Shown here in pieces: positions 1 through 8,362 of a stretch of DNA of 64,000 nt. The DNA comes from Gammaproteobacteria bacterium (lineage in GTDB: Bacteria > Pseudomonadota > Gammaproteobacteria > Pseudomonadales > Pseudohongiellaceae), in the NCBI GenBank assembly GCA_028818225.1, contig JAPPOG010000061.1, positions 1 to 64,000 of the forward strand. Reading direction: 5' to 3'. The notes under the pieces were generated by a model. It did not search any database and was not told where the DNA came from. It saw only the letters and a program-made list of their open reading frames with translations. Each line of letters starts with the position of its first letter. Within the stretch, counting starts at the first letter, position 1. Made by a program: the position numbers and the translations under genes.

Positions 1-289
1 ATGGTGCATCTGACCCTAAATTTTAATCATAAATTTATCGAGGAGACGAATATAGCTTTGACATATTAAATTCTATTCCACTAGCAATGGGCCATTCAAG
101 CACATGGCAATGCAAGGCTGGAGACCAGGAATTGTCAGCGATAATTCCATTAACAGGAGCAAAGAATGCTGCGATTTTTTATCTACAGCATAGTTTTTTT
201 CTCATTTTGTAACATCTCAACTACAATAACTGCATATAGCTTAAGAATTTGATATAAAACGGCATCTTGCAGCAAGCGAAGTTAGTCGT
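1..289. other. Gene-free left edge of window
   Basis: No convincing gene. Frame 1 is open from base 1 to a TAA at 67-69 but codes only 22 residues with no recognisable motif, so it could be the tail of a gene cut by the window edge or nothing. The stretch is AT-rich, and a TATAAA hexamer at 253-258 could be the -10 of a promoter for the gene starting at 290. I could not find a convincing -35 for it. Confidence 0.5.
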
Positions 290-1255
290 ATGAGCGATTG
301 GAAGCAGTTAGCGGGCGGTTTGGTTTTTATCGGTGGAATCCTGATTATCGATACCCTGATACTGGTCGAACCTGTTGAAACACCAGAAGGTATGATCTGG
401 TTGGAGAGCGGCACATTCCTGATGGGTTCCGATCAGGGACTACTGGATGAAAGACCAGCCCATGAAGTCCATTTGAATGGTTTCTGGATTGATCAGTATG
501 AGGTGACCAATGCTGATTTCGCTAATTTCGTTGCCGAAACTGGCTATATTACTTACTCAGAGCAGGTTAGTGATTCTCTCGTATTCGAATCCCCGGCTCA
601 GAACTCCTCCCAGTCTGTGCGGCCCATGCCCTGGTGGAAGCTGGTGGCGAACGCTAACTGGAGACAACCAGCGGGTGATCAGGACTCTATTGAAGGGAAA
701 GAGAACCATCCGGTCGTGCAGGTAACCTATGAAGATGCTCAGGCCTACTGCACTTGGCTAGGCAAAGACCTTCCTACCGAAGCGCAATTTGAATACGCAG
801 CTCGGGGTGGCCTCGAGGGAGAAATCTATAGCTGGGGATCACAACCCCGGCATAAACACGAAGCCATGACTAATCACTGGCAAGGCGCGTTCCCTTTTCA
901 TAATGAAAATTCAGACGGCTACGCCGATACCGCACCAGTAGGAAGTTTTCCTCCCAACAATTACGGACTCTACGACATCACTGGAAATGTCTGGGAATGG
1001 GTATCAGATTGGTATCATCCGAACTATTACGCAAATAGCCCATTACGAAATCCCCAGGGCGTGGCCCAATCGCAGAGCCTGGATCCAAACGAACCTGCCC
1101 TGCCTAAACGATCAATTCGTGGTGGGTCGTTTCTTTGCAGTGAGAATTTCTGTAGTGGATTTAGAGTCAGCGCCCGCATGCCGGCAGAGCCAACATCGAG
1201 TACCAACCATACTGGCTTTCGCTGTGTCGCGAACCGTGCCACGATATTTAGATAA
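290..1255 (+). CDS. Formylglycine-generating-enzyme (SUMF1/FGE-sulfatase domain) family protein, membrane-anchored
   Basis: The 321-residue protein has an N-terminal hydrophobic segment (about residues 9-26) and then one FGE-sulfatase domain running from GTFLMGS (about 41-47) to the C-terminus. The family core is present: GLYDITGNVWEWVSDWY, RGGSFLC and the terminal HTGFRC. Two cysteines (C283 and C288) sit at the places of the copper-binding, catalytic pair of true FGEs. Many relatives, such as EgtB-like or structural proteins, lack this pair, so oxidation of a sulfatase cysteine to formylglycine is a reasonable inference. No sulfatase gene is in this window. The single N-terminal helix without a clear cleavage site suggests an inner-membrane anchor with the domain in the periplasm. 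The ATG at 290 has a weak ribosome site. The gene ends one base before the stop of the convergent acyl-CoA dehydrogenase gene. Confidence 0.8.
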   Translation: MSDWKQLAGGLVFIGGILIIDTLILVEPVETPEGMIWLESGTFLMGSDQGLLDERPAHEVHLNGFWIDQYEVTNADFANFVAETGYITYSEQVSDSLVFESPAQNSSQSVRPMPWWKLVANANWRQPAGDQDSIEGKENHPVVQVTYEDAQAYCTWLGKDLPTEAQFEYAARGGLEGEIYSWGSQPRHKHEAMTNHWQGAFPFHNENSDGYADTAPVGSFPPNNYGLYDITGNVWEWVSDWYHPNYYANSPLRNPQGVAQSQSLDPNEPALPKRSIRGGSFLCSENFCSGFRVSARMPAEPTSSTNHTGFRCVANRATIFR

Positions 1256-2419
1256 CTAAATCTCGCGCGCAATCAATAACTTCATTATTTCGTTGCTGCC
1301 GCCGTAAATTTTTTGTACGCGACTGTCTGCGTACATCTTGGCGATTGGATATTCCATCATATAACCATAACCACCAAAAAACTGCAGGCATTCATCAACG
1401 ATTTCGCATTGCTTTTGCGTGGTCCACCATTTGGCCATGGCGGCAGTGGCATCATCGAGCTTGCCTTCTGCCAGCTGCAGCGCACACTGGTCAACAAACG
1501 TGCGAGCCAGCTTGGCCTCTGTAAATCTTTCCGCAAGTTTGAATTGGGTGTTCTGGAAATCCAGAATTCGTTTTCCGAAAGCCTTTCTTTCTTTTACATA
1601 TTCAGCAGTAATTCGCAGCGCACTTTCGATAGCGGCACAGGCACCAGCTGCGATGATCAATCTTTCCTGGGGCAATTGCTCCATTAACTGGATAAAACCT
1701 TTACCCTCAGTAGTTCCCAATAGGTTTTCCGCTGGGACTATAACGTCGTCGAAAAAAAGCTCAGCCGTGTCCTGGGCTTTCATGCCCAGTTTTTCCAGGT
1801 TCCTGCCCCTGTTGAAACCGCCGCCGCCTTCAACAGCTTCAGTTTCAACCATTACCAGTGAGATTCCTTTTGCCCCTTCCGAAGGGTCCGTCTTGGCGAC
1901 AACACATACCAGATTTGCAGTCATGCCATTGGTAATAAAGGTCTTCTGTCCGCTAAGGCGGTAATGATCACCTTCCTTGATAGCAGTAGTTTTTATTCCC
2001 TGCAGATCTGACCCCGTCCCTGGCTCGGACATGGCAATCGCCGACACGATCTCCCCCGATGCCATGTTCGGTAACCAATTCTTTTTCTGTTCTTCGGTTC
2101 CATAGGAATTTATGTAGTGAGCTACGATGCCGGAATGCACGCCATTACCAAATCCCGTGATGTGAGCATAAGCCATCTCTTCTACCAGGATCATTTCATG
2201 CTTGAAGTTACCGCCGCCGCCGCCCCATTGCTCGGGGATTGATGCACAAAGCAAGCCCGATTCACCTGCTTTCAGCCACGCGTCGCGATCAACATAGCCT
2301 TGCTTTTCCCACTTCTTGGCAACCGGCGCGAATTCTTTATCGATAAACTTTCTCACCGCATCGCGCATGATGCTTAGCTCTTCATCCATCCATGGTGATT
2401 GATAGTTATCCAGTAGCAT
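1256..2419 (-). CDS. Acyl-CoA dehydrogenase, long-chain/isovaleryl-type
   Basis: This 387-residue flavoprotein has the normal family length. It oxidises acyl-CoA to trans-2-enoyl-CoA, passing electrons to electron-transfer flavoprotein. Family signatures are AMSEPGTGSDLQG (about 129-141), the QKTFITNG strand, and the C-terminal FGGYGYMMEYP and IYGGSNEIMK. The usual medium-chain catalytic glutamate near residue 373 is glycine (YGGS). A glutamate in LPQERL (E252) is instead at the position used as base by long-chain and isovaleryl-CoA dehydrogenases, so I place it in that subgroup. It is the last gene of a minus-strand group thiolase-dehydrogenase with a 24-bp gap, and an HSD10-like SDR lies upstream. 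The substrate chain or branching cannot be fixed from sequence. Confidence 0.92.
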   Translation of the reverse strand: MLLDNYQSPWMDEELSIMRDAVRKFIDKEFAPVAKKWEKQGYVDRDAWLKAGESGLLCASIPEQWGGGGGNFKHEMILVEEMAYAHITGFGNGVHSGIVAHYINSYGTEEQKKNWLPNMASGEIVSAIAMSEPGTGSDLQGIKTTAIKEGDHYRLSGQKTFITNGMTANLVCVVAKTDPSEGAKGISLVMVETEAVEGGGGFNRGRNLEKLGMKAQDTAELFFDDVIVPAENLLGTTEGKGFIQLMEQLPQERLIIAAGACAAIESALRITAEYVKERKAFGKRILDFQNTQFKLAERFTEAKLARTFVDQCALQLAEGKLDDATAAMAKWWTTQKQCEIVDECLQFFGGYGYMMEYPIAKMYADSRVQKIYGGSNEIMKLLIAREI

Positions 2420-2443
2420 TTTGGTTTCTCTTCAATTTGATCT

Positions 2444-3631
2444 TTAGGATTGCAATTCGTTCATACGCTCGATGATCATCGCGTTAGCAGTCCCTCCGCC
2501 TTCGCATATTGCCACGAGACCGTATTTCGCCTCCCTTCGCTCTAACTCGTGCACCAGCGTTGTCATTAGCTTTGCCCCAGTGCCTCCCAGCGGATGACCC
2601 AAAGCCTGAGCGCCACCATTAACATTGAGTTTTGCTTGATCAGCATTAAGCGCTTTCGCCCAGGCCAGTGGCACTGAACCAAATGCTTCATTCACTTCGA
2701 ACAAATCAATGTCATCGATGGATAATCCAGCCTTCTCCAGCACTTTCTGTGTAGCCGGGATCGGACCTTCCAACATAATGACCGGATCGGAACCAATAAC
2801 AGCTAGCGAGTGGATCTTTGCTCTCACAGGCAAATTGTATTTCTTTACTGCATCTTCATTGGCAACCATTATAGCAGCCGCGCCATCACTGATCTGACTT
2901 GCGGTACCTGCTGTAATTACCCCGCCTTCACGGAGCGGATTTAAACCCTGCATAGCTTCGAGTGATGCTTCGGCTCGTATGCCTTCATCAATGTAGTGCA
3001 CATCGGCACTACCATCTTCCAGTTTGATATTCAGCGGCACAACTTCATCCTTGAAGTAGCCGCTTTCAGTTGCATGAGTTGCACGCTGATGACTCAGCAA
3101 TCCAAATGCATCCAGATCATCCCGAGTAATGTCATATTTCTCAGCCAATAGCTCCGCGCCGTCGAATTGGGAGAACTGTATTCCTGGATACTGTATTTCC
3201 AGTCGTTCACCTTTTGGCACTCCACGACCATGTTCCAGACCATCCCGAATATTGGAACCAATTTCCACCGTACTCATGGCTTCGACGCCACCGCAAATTA
3301 CAACGTCCTGGGTGCCGGACATGACAGCCTGAGCACCGAATTGAATTGCTTGTAACGATGAGCCGCATTGACGATCAACAGTTGTACCAGGAACTTCAAG
3401 ATCCAGCTTGGAAGACATTGCGACGTTGCGGCCAAGATTATTTGCCTGACTACCAATCTGGCTGACGACTCCCATAATCACATCATCTACTGCATTTGTA
3501 GGAATGCCAGTGCGATCCACTAATTCATCAATTACGATAGCTCCCATATCTACTGGATGAATATCGCTAAGCCTTCCCTTTTTCCTGCCGGTTGCGGTTC
3601 GAACCGCACCTACAATATATGCGTCTGCCAT
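2444..3631 (-). CDS. Thiolase (acetyl-CoA acetyltransferase/3-ketoacyl-CoA thiolase)
   Basis: A 395-residue thiolase. The nucleophilic cysteine is in VDRQCGSSLQA (C89), the catalytic histidine in ALGHPLGGTGA (H346) and the second cysteine in CEGGGTANAM (C376), so the catalytic triad is complete. It cleaves 3-ketoacyl-CoA with CoA, or runs the reverse condensation. The ATG is preceded by GAGAGG at good spacing. It sits just upstream of the acyl-CoA dehydrogenase on the same strand, and degradative thiolysis in beta-oxidation is the likely role. Discriminating acetyl-CoA acetyltransferase from a FadA-type long-chain enzyme needs an alignment. Confidence 0.93.
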   Translation of the reverse strand: MADAYIVGAVRTATGRKKGRLSDIHPVDMGAIVIDELVDRTGIPTNAVDDVIMGVVSQIGSQANNLGRNVAMSSKLDLEVPGTTVDRQCGSSLQAIQFGAQAVMSGTQDVVICGGVEAMSTVEIGSNIRDGLEHGRGVPKGERLEIQYPGIQFSQFDGAELLAEKYDITRDDLDAFGLLSHQRATHATESGYFKDEVVPLNIKLEDGSADVHYIDEGIRAEASLEAMQGLNPLREGGVITAGTASQISDGAAAIMVANEDAVKKYNLPVRAKIHSLAVIGSDPVIMLEGPIPATQKVLEKAGLSIDDIDLFEVNEAFGSVPLAWAKALNADQAKLNVNGGAQALGHPLGGTGAKLMTTLVHELERREAKYGLVAICEGGGTANAMIIERMNELQS

Positions 3632-3687
3632 TTGGAATGTTCCTCTCTTAATCTATAAAGCAATTAAATCATCGAAGCAGGATTTGA

Positions 3688-3748
3688 ATATCGTGCTGCG
3701 GTTGTTCTTAATTCCCCTCTGGAGCGGGAATTGGATATCGTGCTGCGG
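3688..3748. repeat. Direct repeat flanking a hairpin
   Basis: ATATCGTGCTGCGG occurs twice (3688-3701 and 3735-3748). Between the copies is an inverted repeat AATTCCC (3710-3716) / GGGAATT (3726-3732) with a 9-nt loop. It lies in the 169-bp gap between the SDR and thiolase genes. No T-run follows on either strand, so it is not an obvious terminator. It could be a REP-like intergenic repeat or a regulatory site. Confidence 0.5.
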
Positions 3749-3800
3749 CTTTTTTCACTTCTAAATTGGACACGATTTACAAAAAAATCATAGCGACTTT

Positions 3801-4571
3801 CTAGATTGCTGGCATTCTTATCCCAGCATCTAATCTGATCACTTCACCATTTAAGTAACTGCAATTAACAATGTGAGCAACTTCTTCAGCAAATTCATCT
3901 GGATTACCCAGCCTTTTGGGAAACTGGGTAATTGCAATTAGTGGCTCTTTCACTTCGTCCGGTGCAGATGCAAGCAAAGGTGTTTCAAAGACACCTGGTG
4001 CTATTGTCATTATGCGCACGCCGCGTTTTGCAAGATCTCTGGCAATTGGCAAGGTCATCGCCACAATCCCACCTTTACTCGCTGCATAGCCTGCCTGGCC
4101 AGTTTGCCCATCAAATGCGGCAATCGAAGCAACATTGATAATTACACCACGCTCCTGATCCTCAGTTTGTGGCTCATTGGTCTGCATCACTTCTGCACAG
4201 AGTCTCAGCACATTAAACGTGCCAATCAGATTTACGCGCACGATGTGTTCAAACTTTTCCAGCGGCATCGGACCATCTTTACCTACGGTTCTCACCGCGC
4301 CACCAATGCCTGCCGAATTCACATTAATATGAATGGTCCCGAAGGCGTCAGTTGCCGCAGCGATCGCCTGCTTCACCGAGTTTTCATCGGCAACATCTCC
4401 GGCTTGCCATTTGGCTTTTCCGCCAAATTCAGCCGCAGCTGTTTCCAGCGCTTCTGAATTCAGGTCATATAAGAAGACTTTTGCCCCTGCGGCAACAAAA
4501 TTTTTGGCAGTTGCCAGGCCGAGACCAGATGCACCGCCGGTAATGAAAGCAGTCTTATTTGCTAAATCCAT
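3801..4571 (-). CDS. SDR-family dehydrogenase, HSD10 / 3-hydroxyacyl-CoA dehydrogenase type-2-like
   Basis: A 256-residue classical short-chain dehydrogenase. The cofactor motif TGGASGLG is at 11-18, the NSAG motif at 85-88, and the catalytic residues are S149 (NVAS), Y162 and K166 (YAASK). The pattern around these (NSAGIGGA, QTGQAGYAASKGG, RLDAGIRM near the end) resembles HSD17B10-type 3-hydroxyacyl-CoA dehydrogenases, which act on 2-methyl-3-hydroxyacyl-CoA and straight-chain 3-hydroxyacyl-CoA with NAD. The thiolase and acyl-CoA dehydrogenase genes on the same strand, and an AMACR gene diverging from it, support a branched or straight beta-oxidation role. A hydratase gene is missing from the group. 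Confidence 0.85.
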   Translation of the reverse strand: MDLANKTAFITGGASGLGLATAKNFVAAGAKVFLYDLNSEALETAAAEFGGKAKWQAGDVADENSVKQAIAAATDAFGTIHINVNSAGIGGAVRTVGKDGPMPLEKFEHIVRVNLIGTFNVLRLCAEVMQTNEPQTEDQERGVIINVASIAAFDGQTGQAGYAASKGGIVAMTLPIARDLAKRGVRIMTIAPGVFETPLLASAPDEVKEPLIAITQFPKRLGNPDEFAEEVAHIVNCSYLNGEVIRLDAGIRMPAI

Positions 4572-4756
4572 GAATTATGTTCCGCCCCAAAGGTCAATTT
4601 TTGGACGCGAAAGCATAATCTATCCATCCTTAAAAGTGAATCAGGCCGCTGCTGCAGGCAACACTGATAAGGAGCTGAGAGACTGCTTTTGGCTATATTT
4701 TAAAGCAGTGATCTCATATCATTCGTGCTCGATTTGAGGATTGTGAAGGATTGGAG

Positions 4757-5884
4757 ATGGGACCACTTGCAGGAATAAAGGTAGTAGAAATGGCAGCTAT
4801 TGGGCCCGGTCCATTTTGTTCGATGATGTTGTCCGATATGGGAGCAGAAGTAATTCGTATTGATCGCCTGGATCAGAAAGGTAGCGGCCACCGCAGCAAT
4901 GTCCTATATCGCGGCCGCAAATCCATTGCTCTGGATTTGAAAAATCCGCTGGGCGTTGAAGTAGCACTCGATCTGATTGCACAAGCCGATGTCGTAGTTG
5001 AAGGTTTCCGACCCGGAGTCATGGAAAGGCTCGGATTAGGGCCAGATGTTTGCCTGGAAAGAAATCCCAAATTGGTATTTGGTCGCATGACCGGCTGGGG
5101 TCAGGAAGGCCCACTCTCCCAGTCCGCTGGGCATGACATCAACTATATCTCAATCGCTGGCGCCCTGGGCGCCATGGGATACGCGGATCGACCCCCGGCT
5201 CCTCCGCTAAATTTAATCGGGGATTTCGGTGGCGGAGCGATGTATCTGCTCACAGGAATACTCGCCGCCCTCGTAGAAAGAAATTCGTCGGGCAAAGGGC
5301 AGGTAATCGACGCAGCCATGACAGACGGTACTGCCAGTTTACTGAGCCCATTCTTTGGCCTTATGGACATGGGAATGTGGACTACAAATCGGTATTCTAA
5401 TCGGCTGGATGGTGGTGCATTTTATTACGGAAGCTATGAGTGCAAGGATGCCCGATATATTTCCATCGGTTCTTTAGAACCTCAGTTTTACGCATTATTA
5501 TTAGAAAAATGTGGAATTACCGATGATTCTTTTAAAGAACAACTGGATCAGGAATCCTGGCCGATAAAAAGAGAGAAAATGGAAGCAATTTTCAAAACTA
5601 AAACCCGGGATGAGTGGTGTGAGATAATGGAAGGCACGGATGTTTGCTTCGCACCTGTACTGGATCTAGGAGAAGCGCCGGATCATCCTCATAATAAGGC
5701 TAGAAACACTTACATTGATTTTGAAGGTGTAACTCAACCAGCTCCTGCTCCCCGGTTTAGCCGCACCCAAGGCGAAATTCAATCAACTTCGGCCATGGCT
5801 GGCGAACACACCGAAGAAATTCTTTTAGCCTGGGGTTTTGGCTCAGATCAAATTGCAGAACTAAAGACTACAGGAGCAATTTAA
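4757..5884 (+). CDS. Alpha-methylacyl-CoA racemase (CoA-transferase family III fold)
   Basis: I start the protein at ATG 4757 rather than the in-frame TTG at 4751, because AAGGA at 4746-4750 is then 6 nt upstream. The 375-residue product then has H126 (AGHDINY), D156 (LIGDFGGG) and E241 (SLEPQF), which match in identity and number the catalytic residues reported for the Mycobacterium tuberculosis racemase MCR. It would epimerise (2R)- and (2S)-2-methylacyl-CoA so that S-specific acyl-CoA dehydrogenases can act, as in breakdown of pristane, phytol or sterol side chains. It diverges from the HSD10-like gene, and the GGDEF-family gene follows 7 bp downstream. A plain CoA-transferase is unlikely given these three residues. 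Confidence 0.9.
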   Translation: MGPLAGIKVVEMAAIGPGPFCSMMLSDMGAEVIRIDRLDQKGSGHRSNVLYRGRKSIALDLKNPLGVEVALDLIAQADVVVEGFRPGVMERLGLGPDVCLERNPKLVFGRMTGWGQEGPLSQSAGHDINYISIAGALGAMGYADRPPAPPLNLIGDFGGGAMYLLTGILAALVERNSSGKGQVIDAAMTDGTASLLSPFFGLMDMGMWTTNRYSNRLDGGAFYYGSYECKDARYISIGSLEPQFYALLLEKCGITDDSFKEQLDQESWPIKREKMEAIFKTKTRDEWCEIMEGTDVCFAPVLDLGEAPDHPHNKARNTYIDFEGVTQPAPAPRFSRTQGEIQSTSAMAGEHTEEILLAWGFGSDQIAELKTTGAI

Positions 5885-5891
5885 GCTATCT

Positions 5892-7055
5892 ATGGAAAGC
5901 GAAACGCTAACAGCCGCTCTTACATTAGTCGCAATTATCACGACAGTAGCACTGTTTGTGAACTAGATTGCAAATAAGCATATCCCTGGCCTGCTTATAA
6001 TTACCATTGGTTCTGCCCTTACCAGCACCGGAGTTCTCTTGCTAACAACCCAGGGAACGCTGCCTCCTGCAATTTCGATCATGTTGGCAAATGCGTTAAT
6101 TCTCGGCGGCCGTATACCTGTTGTAGCGGGTCTTGCACAATTTTGGAATCAGGAAAATTCCAAACTTCCATTAATATCCGGAATCGCCTTCCTCGCCATA
6201 ATGGGTGGTTTCTACTATTTCACATTTGTCGATGACAACATGTTATGGCGTATTCGCATATATACCGTCATGATGGTGGCGTTCTCGCTGTTTAATGTTT
6301 ATCTCATTGCCAATGGATTACAAATAGAAAGAAAGCTTCGCCCAGTCATGGCAATTAGCTCTAACTTCGGTGCATTTCTCGCCCTGATGCTCTTTAGTTT
6401 CAACGCAGTTACTGAATTTGTATTGATGTTGGTTAGAAGCGGAGCCCCACTCACTGCTCCTGATCAGGGAACCTCATTCCTGCTGTTGGGTTCTATATTT
6501 ACCATGGTGGTTTTTGCCTTTGCCATAGTTATCATGACGATGGAAGAGTTGTCGGTCGAACACAAAGAGAACTCAATTTATGATCCTATAACTACCATTT
6601 TGAATCACCGCACTTTTCTCGAAGTTGGTCAACGGGTACTTGGTGTCGCATTGCGTTATGGAAAGCCCGTATCCATGCTGACCATCGAAGTTGCAAATAT
6701 GGATGAAGTAGTAAAGCAACATGGATATAAAGTGGGCAATGAAGTACTGCGGCATTTCTCTTTAGCAGCCAGTGACCGGCGCCGTAATGAGGATGTTCTG
6801 GCCAGATCCAGTTTCAAAGAATTTAGACTTATGCTGCCAGGAGTAGATGAAGTCGGCGCGAAAATTGTCATTGATAAAATAAATAAAGTGCTGATGGGAG
6901 AAGACTACATTTATCGAGGCAACAAACTGGATGTGAAACTTTATATCGCATCGATTACAAGCCGCGAGGAAGAATTGAACCTCCAGCAAATGATCCAGGA
7001 AGGTGAAGTCGAACTGTATCGCGTGAAACAGCAGTCCGGCGCGGTCTATCAGTAA
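5892..7055 (+). pseudogene. Membrane GGDEF-family protein gene with in-frame amber codon; degenerate GGDEF site
   Basis: From ATG 5892 the frame reads MESETLTAALT and a hydrophobic helix up to LFVN, meets TAG at 5964-5966 (codon 25), and continues in the same frame with IANKHIPGLLIITIG and further membrane segments to 7055. The protein-like reading on both sides shows one gene with a nonsense codon, not two. A TTG at 6039 could restart translation but would lose the first helices. The C-terminal part, from DPITTILNHRTF, is a GGDEF domain, but the signature reads SFKEF (6810-6824), so diguanylate cyclase activity is not expected even if translated. It starts 7 bp after the racemase stop. TAG could come from TGG or CAG by one change, be a sequencing error, or be read through. 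Confidence 0.8.
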
Positions 7056-7229
7056 CCAATTAAGCACCTCTTCATGTTCTTGAGCCGGAAACTCTTGGCT
7101 TTTTGCACTGTGCTAGTGATACAGTAAGTTATTCTGTTTTGGAAGATGAATGGTGGGCCATCTTAGCCCAAACGAAAAGGCCAAGTGAAATCAGTCACTA
7201 GCAAAACAGCACTGTCGAGGAAAGCCTTA

Positions 7230-7523
7230 ATGAAAAATTTTCTTAGTGCGCTGGGGTTAATTTTAATTCTGACCAGCTGCGAATCTTTTCAGCCACCTGA
7301 TGATGGCATACCGCGAATACGATCTCAGGCTGATGTCGATGCCTATAACGCCACGGTATCTGGCGAGAGCAATAAACTTGTATGCACCCGCGAGCGTGTA
7401 ATCGGATCGAACATTCGCCAGTTTGTTTGTATGACTGTCGCGCAGCGGGAACGAATAGCAGAACAAGCCAGAGAAGATGTGCGCCAACTCAGTGATGAGT
7501 TACAAAACGTTGTTGGTAACTAG
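7230..7523 (+). CDS. Small conserved lipoprotein of unknown function
   Basis: The start is ATG 7230, because GAGGAAA at 7217-7223 precedes it by 6 nt. A longer in-frame opening at 7185 would spoil the signal peptide. The 97-residue product begins MKNFLSALGLILILTSC, a type II signal peptide with lipobox LTSC, so it should be lipid-anchored. The mature part has a cysteine pair (LVCTRERVIGSNIRQFVC) and a charged C-terminal helix. I recall similar small proteins with this LVC-R-RE...GSxI..C pattern in other gammaproteobacteria, without known function. A terminator-like hairpin follows. Confidence 0.7.
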   Translation: MKNFLSALGLILILTSCESFQPPDDGIPRIRSQADVDAYNATVSGESNKLVCTRERVIGSNIRQFVCMTVAQRERIAEQAREDVRQLSDELQNVVGN

Positions 7524-7549
7524 CGTAATTTATTAGCCAGGCGATACAA

Positions 7550-7580
7550 AAATGGTCAGCCCTGCAGGCCATTTCTTTTT
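7550..7580 (+). terminator. Candidate Rho-independent terminator after the small lipoprotein gene
   Basis: AAATGG (7550-7555) pairs with CCATTT (7569-7574), enclosing a loop with the palindrome CCTGCAGG, and is followed by C and five T (7576-7580). It lies 26 bp after the lipoprotein stop. The stem is short, so confidence is moderate. Confidence 0.5.
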
Positions 7581-7978
7581 GCAACTAACTAATACAAAAT
7601 TCGTAAGCCAGTAAGCTGTCGCAGGATACAATCCCCGAGTAGCTACTTTCCTGCATTAGCAACATCAACTAGTCATTTAATTATTTATTCCAAAACTAAT
7701 TGACCCGGGTTACTAGTGGGCTATTGTATGATTTACTCACCACGGCAACAGGCGAATTACACGATCCTCCCCTGACTCAAAAATTTATCAAAAACATGGA
7801 AATTTTTACCTGATCAATTGATTTAGCGGGCCTGAACGACGATTCCTTACCACTTGGAAGTCCCATAAAACCTGAGTCTCCGCTAAATTCATCGCTGTTG
7901 TGACAAATAGTCTCGTTAAGCTGTTTTTAAGCTCAGACTGCGTATAATGAAGATAACTCAGTGGGAGTAATCACTGCC
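7581..7978. promoter_or_regulatory. Intergenic region before the ABM-domain gene: -10 box and long-range inverted repeat
   Basis: No gene is visible here. TATAAT at 7943-7948 is a perfect -10 hexamer 30 bp before the ATG at 7979. Its -35 is not convincing. Further upstream ATTTAGCGG (7821-7829) and CCGCTAAAT (7880-7888) are perfect 9-base inverted arms with about 50 nt between them, which could form a folded leader or be chance. The rest shows nothing I can name. Confidence 0.4.
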
Positions 7979-8338
7979 ATGATAATGGTGCAAAGCACGT
8001 TTCAGTTAGATCCCGAAAACAAAGACGAAGTTATTCGCTTGATGAAGCATATGGTGCGTTTCTGTCGTCAGGAACACGGCTGCTTAAGTTATGAATACTA
8101 CGAAGGGGTAACCGACCCCTATCAAATTATTCTATTGCAGGAGTGGGAAAATGCTGATTGTCTCCAAGAGCATTATCAAACCGATCATATGGCTGACTTT
8201 TTAGGCAAACTAGGCAAGTACTTGGATAGTCCTGTTAGCACACGATCTTATGTTTCCCCGGAAGAATCTGGGGTCAGTACTCATTCGACTGAATCAACCA
8301 GTGAAGATCTTCCAAAACCGGAACAAACAATTCATTAA
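7979..8338 (+). CDS. ABM-domain (antibiotic biosynthesis monooxygenase-like) protein
   Basis: The start is set at ATG 7979, with GGGAG about 11 nt upstream. GTG 7961 is an alternative that lacks a ribosome site. The first 90 or so residues form a dimeric ferredoxin-like ABM fold, as seen in MIMVQSTFQLDPENKD, CRQEHGCLSYEYYEG and LLQEWENADCLQEHYQTDHM. These proteins include quinol monooxygenases, haem-degrading enzymes and many with no known substrate. The last 35 residues are Ser/Thr/Glu-rich and probably unstructured. No neighbour hints at the substrate, so only the fold is claimed. Confidence 0.75.
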   Translation: MIMVQSTFQLDPENKDEVIRLMKHMVRFCRQEHGCLSYEYYEGVTDPYQIILLQEWENADCLQEHYQTDHMADFLGKLGKYLDSPVSTRSYVSPEESGVSTHSTESTSEDLPKPEQTIH

Positions 8339-8362
8339 GCAGTCTCTTGCTATATTTACTGC

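Noticed and set aside
1-14. The first 14 bases equal the start of the human beta-globin coding sequence (ATGGTGCATCTGAC)
   Set aside because: The match, recalled from memory, ends at base 15 and the following sequence is unrelated. A 14-base chance match is not evidence of contamination.
1027-1272. Many long open frames antisense to or inside the annotated genes
   Set aside because: They overlap genes with clear family motifs and lack ribosome sites or motifs of their own.
7083-7104. AGCC/GGCT hairpin with TTTT after the GGDEF-family gene as a terminator
   Set aside because: A stem of only 4 bp with a 10-nt loop is too weak to call.
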